This document shows, piece by piece, positions 58,779 through 64,000 of a stretch of DNA of 64,000 nucleotides (its first letter is position 1; each line of letters starts with the position of its first letter). Location of the stretch: the NCBI RefSeq assembly GCF_022919075.1, contig NZ_CP095078.1:2604001-2668000 (forward strand), in the 5' to 3' direction. The stretch comes from Nocardioides sp. W7 (GTDB taxonomy: Bacteria > Actinomycetota > Actinomycetes > Propionibacteriales > Nocardioidaceae). A model generated the notes under the pieces. The model ran no database searches, had not been told where the DNA came from, and was given only the letters and a program-made list of their open reading frames with translations. The position numbers and the translations under genes were made by a program.

Positions 58779-61700
58779 GTGCCCCGTCCTCGTGGCCGGG
58801 TGGCCGGGATCCGCGACCTCCTCGGCCGCAGCCGGCGACCGCAGGAGAGCGGGGGCGACGAGGACCTGCTGGAGGCGTCCGCGCTCTTCGACGAGCAGTG
58901 GTACCGCCGGGTGGCCCGGGTGTCCGGCGAGGGACGGCGAGCAGCGGTTGCCCACTACCTCGCGCACGGGGCGGCCGCGGGGCTGACGCCCCACCCGCTG
59001 GTCGACCCCGACTACCTCTCCGCCGGGTTGGCCCAGGCGGGCCACGAGGTCGACGGCCCGACGGCGCTGGTCCGCTATCTGCGTGCCGCGGCGTACGACG
59101 TGCCCACCCACCCGCTCCTGGACCTGGACCACTACGTCGCCGCCCGTCCGGAGGCGATGGACCACCCGGGCGGTCCGGCAGCGCACTACTGCGAGGTCGG
59201 GGCGCCCGACGGCGTCCCGGCCAACGACTGGCTTCCGACAGAGCGGCCCGCGGGGCTCGTCGGCTGGCTCTCGGCGCGCCTCTCGGAGTGGCAGGACCGC
59301 GCCGCGGAGCACCGCTCCCGGCAAGCGGTCGGCAACGCTGCGGAGGTCGAGGACGCCGCGGACCCTCTGGTGGGGGTGATCCTCCTCGCCGGCCACGACC
59401 CGGCCGCCGAGCAGGTCGCCCTCGAGACCGTCGCGAAGCAGCGGGCGTGCCGCACGACGGTGTGCGTCGTACGGCCCGACACCCCCGGCGAGCAGGACGT
59501 CGACCGGGACGGCGCGGCCCTGCGATCGGTGCGCATCGGGCCGACCGGCGAGGCCGCAGCGGTCCGTGAGGCCCTCGATCTGCTCGGGACCGAGGAGGTC
59601 GGGTACGTCGCCTTCCTCGGGATCGGAGACACCTGGGCCCCGGATCGGCTGGACCGCGCCTGCCGCGTCATCGATGCCGGTGCGGACGCCGTCCTCGACA
59701 CCCTCGAGGCGTTCGGCGGCGCCAAGCCCGTGGTCCGCCAGCGAGCGCTGCCGCCGGTCGGCGGGTGGCTCGGCCGCTTCACCGCGGAGCCGGCTCGGCT
59801 GGTGGTCTCCCGAGCCGCCCTGGACCGGGTGGGTCCGCTCGACGCGGACCTCCGGTCCGGCTGGGCGACCGACCTGCTGCTGCGACTCTCGCACTCGACC
59901 ACGCTGGTCGGGGACGACCGCGTCGGCGTGCACCGCGACCGGGACGCACGTCGGGCCGGTCGTCCCCGTGGGCGGGCGGTGCTGGGACCCGAGGTCGAGC
60001 GGCTCCCGTCCTGGGGGGACGTGGCCCTCAACCGGCGGCTGGTCGACTGGCCCCGATTGCGAGCACAGACCCTCGACCCCGACACCGTCACCGTCATCGT
60101 CCCGACGTTTCGCGACTGGCAGCTGACCAGCGACGCCGTCGAGTCGGTGGTCGCGTCCGACGGGGTCGGCGGGCTCCGCGTGCAGTGCCTGGTCTGGGAC
60201 AACGGCGGCGACCCGGTGACCGCCGCCGTGTTGGACTCGCTCGCCGTCCGGCACCCGGGCCGGGTCGAGGTCCTCCACCACCCGGAGAACCTCGGGTTCG
60301 CGCTCGGCAACAACCTGGCCCTCCCGCACGCGCGTGGCGAGATGGTCGTGTTCCTCAACAACGACACCTCCGTGCCGTCCGACTGGCTGCCGCCGCTCGT
60401 GGGGGCACTGGCGGACCCGGAGGTCCTCGGCGCCCAGCCGCTGCTGCTGTACCCCACGGGCTCGGTCCAGTGCGCCGGCGTGGCCTTCCCCGTCACCGGC
60501 GGTCTCCCGCACCCGTTGCTCCAGGGCTTCCCGGTCGAGGACGCCGCGCCGGTCGACGGGCTGCGGTTCGCGGCGATCACCGGCGCGGCCCTCGCCCTGC
60601 GCACCGCGGACGCCCTCGCGCTCGAGGGCTTCGACCCGGTGTTCACGAACGGGATGGAGGACGTCGACCTCTGTCGCCGTCTCGGCCGGCTCCGGCCCGG
60701 TCACTTCCGGGTGCTGAGCGCCGCACCCGTCGTCCACCACGAGTCGCGCACCCCGGGCCGCTTCGACCGCTACGAGGCCAACCGCGCGGCGTACCTCGAC
60801 CGCTGGTCGGACGTGGACGAGCCCGGTGACGACGCGCGGCTGTGGGGTGCGGTCGGCTTCGACGTGGTCCGGCATCGCTCCCACCCCACGCCGAGTCGCC
60901 GGCGCCGGCTGACGGTCCCCGAGCCGGTGCTGGTGCGCACGGCGCCCGCGACCTCCCGGCCCCGCCCGCTGCGCTGGGCGATCAAGAACGCTGCGCCCGC
61001 CGGCGCGGTGGGGGAGCTCTGGGGCGACACCCACTTCGCGGCGGCCATCGCCCGCGCCCTGCGCGACCTCGGGCACCAGGTGGTCGTCGACCGGCGACCC
61101 GAGTTCGACCGGGCCACCAGCACGCACGACGACGTGGCGCTGGTCCTGCGTGGCCTCGCCCCGTTCTCGCCGGCGCCCGAGCAGGTCAGCCTGCTGTGGG
61201 TGATCTCCCACCCCGACGAGGTGACCCGGCACGAGGCCCGACAGCACGACTGCGTGCTGGCGGCCAGCACCGCGTGGGCCGAACGCCGCAGCCGCGATTG
61301 GGCGCTGCCCGTGCAGCCGCTGCTCCAGGCCACCGATCCCGCGCTCTTCCACCCCGATCTGGCCCGGCCCGACACCGGCGACCCGGTGCTCTTCGTCGGG
61401 AGCTCGCGCCGCCAGTACCGCCCCGTGGTCCGCGACGCGGTCGAGGCCGGCCTGCCGATCACGGTCTACGGTCGGCAGTGGGAGGAGATCCTCCCGCCCG
61501 GGCTGGTCCGTGCCGAGTTCCTCGACAACGCTGCGCTCGGGGCGGCGTACCGAGGTGCCGGCGTGGTGCTCAACGACCACTGGGAGGACATGCGTCGGGA
61601 GGGCTTCGTCTCGAACCGCATCTTCGATGCTGTCTCGAGCGGGGCACGGCTGGTGACCGACGACGTCCGGGGGCTCGACGGACTGTTCGGCCCGTCGGTG

Positions 61701-61910
61701 CAGGTCTACCGCGACCAGGCCGACCTGGCCCGGCTGGTGGGCCTGGCCGATCCCGACCCGGTGTTCGGCGACGACGGCACCCGGCGGGCCGCGGCGGCCG
61801 CCGTGCACCGCGACCACTCGTTCGCCGCGCGCGCGGCCCAGCTGGTCGACCTGGCCCAGGCGGCACGACACCGGCGCGGTATCGGCCGTGACACCAGGAC
61901 GGTCCCGTGA
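58779..61910 (+). CDS. two-module glycosyltransferase (GT2 plus CgeB/GT4-like)
   Basis: A 1043-aa protein. Residues 1-200 carry two or three copies of a short helical repeat seen in rhamnan/glycan proteins (FDEQWYRRVARV, VDPDYLSAGLAQ, LDLDHYVAARPE, each followed by a HYL/YL-type end). About 200-430 is a degenerate GT-like part. About 436-700 is a GT2 domain (TVIVPTFRDWQLTSDAVESV, ENLGFALGNNLAL, FLNNDTSVPSDWL, GMEDVDLCRRLG). About 730-1030 is a CgeB/GT4-like module (PVLFVGSSRRQYRPVV, EGFVSNRIFDAVSSGARLV). It probably makes a cell-surface polysaccharide. The GTG lies 1 bp after ftsY. Confidence 0.85.
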   Translation: MPRPRGRVAGIRDLLGRSRRPQESGGDEDLLEASALFDEQWYRRVARVSGEGRRAAVAHYLAHGAAAGLTPHPLVDPDYLSAGLAQAGHEVDGPTALVRYLRAAAYDVPTHPLLDLDHYVAARPEAMDHPGGPAAHYCEVGAPDGVPANDWLPTERPAGLVGWLSARLSEWQDRAAEHRSRQAVGNAAEVEDAADPLVGVILLAGHDPAAEQVALETVAKQRACRTTVCVVRPDTPGEQDVDRDGAALRSVRIGPTGEAAAVREALDLLGTEEVGYVAFLGIGDTWAPDRLDRACRVIDAGADAVLDTLEAFGGAKPVVRQRALPPVGGWLGRFTAEPARLVVSRAALDRVGPLDADLRSGWATDLLLRLSHSTTLVGDDRVGVHRDRDARRAGRPRGRAVLGPEVERLPSWGDVALNRRLVDWPRLRAQTLDPDTVTVIVPTFRDWQLTSDAVESVVASDGVGGLRVQCLVWDNGGDPVTAAVLDSLAVRHPGRVEVLHHPENLGFALGNNLALPHARGEMVVFLNNDTSVPSDWLPPLVGALADPEVLGAQPLLLYPTGSVQCAGVAFPVTGGLPHPLLQGFPVEDAAPVDGLRFAAITGAALALRTADALALEGFDPVFTNGMEDVDLCRRLGRLRPGHFRVLSAAPVVHHESRTPGRFDRYEANRAAYLDRWSDVDEPGDDARLWGAVGFDVVRHRSHPTPSRRRRLTVPEPVLVRTAPATSRPRPLRWAIKNAAPAGAVGELWGDTHFAAAIARALRDLGHQVVVDRRPEFDRATSTHDDVALVLRGLAPFSPAPEQVSLLWVISHPDEVTRHEARQHDCVLAASTAWAERRSRDWALPVQPLLQATDPALFHPDLARPDTGDPVLFVGSSRRQYRPVVRDAVEAGLPITVYGRQWEEILPPGLVRAEFLDNAALGAAYRGAGVVLNDHWEDMRREGFVSNRIFDAVSSGARLVTDDVRGLDGLFGPSVQVYRDQADLARLVGLADPDPVFGDDGTRRAAAAAVHRDHSFAARAAQLVDLAQAARHRRGIGRDTRTVP

Positions 61911-61917
61911 AGGGACC

Positions 61918-62874
61918 TCAGCGGTAGCGGACGACCGGCCCGAGCAGCGGGGACAGGACCACCCGGCGGGGCAGTACGTCCTCGGAGCGTCCGGGATAGT
62001 GAGCTGCCGTCAGCTCGAGGTGTCGGCGTACGCCGTCGAACGCCTCGGGGAACAGCTGCTCGCAACGGTCCAGCAGCCGGTCCGCCCCGAGCCGGAACGG
62101 GTCGTGGCGCAGCACCTCGAGCTTCACCATCGGCAGCCGCGCGTCGGCGAGAACCCGGTCGGCGAGCACGATCGTGGGATTCCAGGGGCGCGAGCCGCGA
62201 TCGCGCAGCTCGGCGAGGTCGGCCCGGGATCGCGGCGCACCCACCCGCAGGGCCGCGGCCCAGGCCTGCCGCCGCCGTGCGGTACGCCGGTCGTCGGCGC
62301 TCGGGCGGAAGTACGCCGCCGAGCGCAGTCCGGCCTGGTGGAGCCTCTCGCTGAGGCCCACCTCGTAGCGGCGGACCACCTTCCACCGGCGCGACAGCGG
62401 CTTCATCTCCGCCCAGAACCGCTGGAACTCCGGATCGGCCAGCACCGGCGCCCGGAAGCAGGTGAAGTAGCTCTGAACGTGGGGACGCAGCTGCTCGGAG
62501 GCGGTCAGCCCCCAGAAGTCCGCCGGGTCGTCGGCCATGTCGTCGAGGAGCCGGTCGTAGCTGCGGAGCGGACCGATGAAGGAGTCGTTGCAGATCAGGA
62601 CCTCGTCGTACGCCGTGAGGTCCCCGGCGGAGGCGAGCCCGACCTGGTAGGAGAGGAAGTCGTAGCCGACGTTCTCGCGCTCGATGAGCCGGACGGGCCG
62701 ACTGCGGAGACGCTCGCGGGCGTCGGGGGCGAGCGCGGCCGTCGTGACCACCACGACGTCGTCGAACGTCGCCGTCAGCGCGTCGATGTTCCGGTCGACA
62801 TGGGGGGCTAGCTGGCCGGTCGGATCGAAGTGGGCCAGCACGGCCAGCCGTCTGCCGCGCTCCGGGGTGGCCAC
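61918..62874 (-). CDS. rhamnan synthesis F (RgpF)-like protein
   Basis: A 318-aa protein of the RgpF family: LAVLAHFDPTGQLAPHVDRN, RENVGYDFLSYQVGLA, YDEVLICNDSFIGPL, and the FWGLTASEQLRPHVQSYFTCF segment. Such proteins help build rhamnose-glucose polysaccharides of the wall. GTG 62874 lies 6 nt after TACGAT on the minus strand, so it is likely leaderless. It ends 7 bp from the convergent glycosyltransferase gene. Confidence 0.88.
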   Translation of the reverse strand: MATPERGRRLAVLAHFDPTGQLAPHVDRNIDALTATFDDVVVVTTAALAPDARERLRSRPVRLIERENVGYDFLSYQVGLASAGDLTAYDEVLICNDSFIGPLRSYDRLLDDMADDPADFWGLTASEQLRPHVQSYFTCFRAPVLADPEFQRFWAEMKPLSRRWKVVRRYEVGLSERLHQAGLRSAAYFRPSADDRRTARRRQAWAAALRVGAPRSRADLAELRDRGSRPWNPTIVLADRVLADARLPMVKLEVLRHDPFRLGADRLLDRCEQLFPEAFDGVRRHLELTAAHYPGRSEDVLPRRVVLSPLLGPVVRYR

Positions 62875-62930
62875 CGGGTCATCGTAGTGGGGACGCTCGG
62901 TCCTTCGGCCACTCGCTATGCTCCGGGGCC

Positions 62931-63710
62931 ATGACACCGGACGTGGGGCCGAACCCAGGCTCCCCGTCCATCCAGCAGGCCGACTACTGGTGGTACCGAG
63001 CCCGCGGCGAGCTGCTGCGGTCGGTCATGGAGCCGCACCTCGGCCGTCCGGGCCGGGTGCTCGACGTCGGGTCCGCGGACGGTCCCAGCGTCTCGTGGCT
63101 GCGGGGGCGCGGCCATCGGGTCGCCATGGACCTCGACCCGCGCGGTCTCGAGCCCGGGGACGTGTGCGGGTCGGCGCTGCGGCTCCCGTTCGGCGCCGGG
63201 ACCTTCGACGTCGCGGCCGCCTTCGACGTGGTCGAGCACTGCGAGCCGGAGTTGGAGGCGCTGGCCGAGCTGTACCGGGTGCTGGTGCCGGGCGGCCTGC
63301 TGCTGATCTCGGTGCCGGCGTACACATGGGCCTGGACCTCCTTCGACGACCTCAACCACCACCACCGCCGCTACACCCGGCGGCGGGCCCGGGTCGCGGT
63401 CGAGGCGGCCGGGTTCGAGGTGGTGCGGACGACGTACGCCTTCGCGGGCACCTTCCCGTTCTTCGCCGCCGAGCGGCTGCGGACCCGGCTGGTCGAGCGC
63501 GGGCGCCCTCCCGTGTCGGCCGGAGCGGGGGAGGTGCCGCCGCTGCCGGCGGTCGGTCGCGTCGTCGAGCGGATCCTGCTCGGCGCCACCGCCCTGGACC
63601 GGCGACTCCTGCCCCGGCGGGATCTGCCGTTCGGGTCCTCGGTGCTGGTCGTCGCCCGGCGGCCCGTGGACCAGCGGGATACCCAACCGGCTACCCCGGA
63701 CGTGACCTAG
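62931..63710 (+). CDS. class I SAM-dependent methyltransferase
   Basis: A 259-aa methyltransferase: RVLDVGSADGPSVSWLRGRG (SAM motif I), AMDLDPRGLEPGDV, AAFDVVEHCEPELEALAEL and LVPGGLLLISVPAY. A conserved HHHRRYTRRRA follows, common in glycan- or lipid-linked methyltransferases, and a hydrophobic stretch (YAFAGTFPFFAA) may touch the membrane. The sugar or lipid target is unknown. ATG 62931 lies 8 nt after TATGCT (62917-62922). It is divergent from the RgpF gene. Confidence 0.85.
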   Translation: MTPDVGPNPGSPSIQQADYWWYRARGELLRSVMEPHLGRPGRVLDVGSADGPSVSWLRGRGHRVAMDLDPRGLEPGDVCGSALRLPFGAGTFDVAAAFDVVEHCEPELEALAELYRVLVPGGLLLISVPAYTWAWTSFDDLNHHHRRYTRRRARVAVEAAGFEVVRTTYAFAGTFPFFAAERLRTRLVERGRPPVSAGAGEVPPLPAVGRVVERILLGATALDRRLLPRRDLPFGSSVLVVARRPVDQRDTQPATPDVT

Positions 63711-63720
63711 TGTCGCTAGC

Positions 63721-64000
63721 GTGGCAGGGGTGAATGACGAGAGCAGCGTCCACGCCATCTCGGTGGTGATCCCCGTCTACCAGGGGGAGCACACGCTCGC
63801 GCACCTGCTCGCCGACCTCGAGCCGTGGCACCAGCCGTTCCTGACGCCGGACGGTCACCGGGCCCGGGTGGCCGAGGTGTTGCTCGTGCACGACTGTGGG
63901 CCGGACGGCTCCGACCGGGTCATCCGCGAGGCAGCTGCGGCCCACGAGTGGGTGCGTCCCGTCTGGCTGAGCCGGAACTTCGGTCAGCACGCCGCCACCC
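63721..64000 (+). CDS. GT2 family glycosyltransferase, N-terminal part (cut by window end)
   Basis: The first 93 codons of a GT2 enzyme run off the window: AISVVIPVYQGEHTLAHLLAD, then VAEVLLVHDCGPDGSD and VWLSRNFGQHAAT, the usual GT2 start with the Asp-containing loop. GTG 63721 lies 7 nt after TAGTGT (63708-63713); GTG 63730 is an alternative with TAGCGT. It closes the surface-glycan cluster. Confidence 0.85.
   Translation, partial: MAGVNDESSVHAISVVIPVYQGEHTLAHLLADLEPWHQPFLTPDGHRARVAEVLLVHDCGPDGSDRVIREAAAAHEWVRPVWLSRNFGQHAAT

Overview
The window is high-GC DNA from an actinomycete, most likely Nocardioides or a close relative in the Nocardioidaceae. Supporting signs are GC-rich third codon positions, many GTG starts, DtxR/IdeR-type iron boxes, a mycobacterial-type LexA box, a HU protein with a Lys/Ala tail, and a core gene order (leuB ... 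IclR regulator-leuC-leuD-hup-cofC-gpsA-ddl-DUF3515-thiL-rpmB-fakA-recG-rsmD-coaD-yceD-rpmF-rnc-mutM-smc-ftsY) that follows, as I remember it, the leuB-to-ftsY region of Mycobacterium tuberculosis. The genus call is inference.

Layout. 0-2.8 kb: leuB and ilvE, with a possible leader-peptide region upstream. 2.8-6.9 kb: a siderophore ABC importer in two convergent units, each with an iron box. 7-8.7 kb: a membrane Ser/Thr kinase. 8.7-10.5 kb: cimA behind a leader ORF and an intrinsic terminator that look like an attenuator. 10.5-13.8 kb: TetR regulator and flavin reductase, an amidase, and an AAC(2')-I-like acetyltransferase. 13.7-16.8 kb: biotin importer bioYMN with a divergent BioQ-like TetR regulator and a double operator. 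16.8-17.9 kb: secreted M23 peptidase and a 2H phosphoesterase. 17.9-21.1 kb: a decayed island with one intact gene, a LexA-boxed DUF222/HNH protein, surrounded by broken genes. 21.2-25.7 kb: conserved protein, FAH-family enzyme, gltX, CPBP protease, tRNA-Gln and tRNA-Glu. 25.7-29.6 kb: LCP cell-wall enzyme, alkylation-repair pair (Ada-AlkA fusion and Ogt), Nudix hydrolase. 29.6-34.3 kb: IclR regulator (NdgR/LtbR type), leuCD, GNAT, hup. 34.3-44.3 kb: cofC, plsC, gpsA, a Cys/Met-metabolism PLP enzyme, murF, ddl and a divergent ddl paralogue, DUF3515, Lrp-type domain, thiL, rpmB. 44.5-58.8 kb: fakA-type kinase, recG, rsmD, coaD, yceD, rpmF, rnc, mutM, smc, thioesterase, ftsY. 58.8-64 kb: surface-glycan genes (a two-module glycosyltransferase, RgpF-like protein, methyltransferase, and a GT2 cut by the window end).

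How it works together. Branched-chain amino acid synthesis recurs three times (leuB-ilvE, cimA, leuCD), and each has a different candidate control: possible leader peptide plus competing hairpins, attenuator with intrinsic terminator, and an IclR regulator with repeated DNA sites. Iron and biotin uptake each carry recognisable operators. Many starts lie 6-8 nt after a TANNNT-like hexamer with no Shine-Dalgarno sequence, so leaderless transcription looks common here, including two back-to-back divergent promoters only 25-32 bp long. All functional assignments come from reading motifs; no database search was run.
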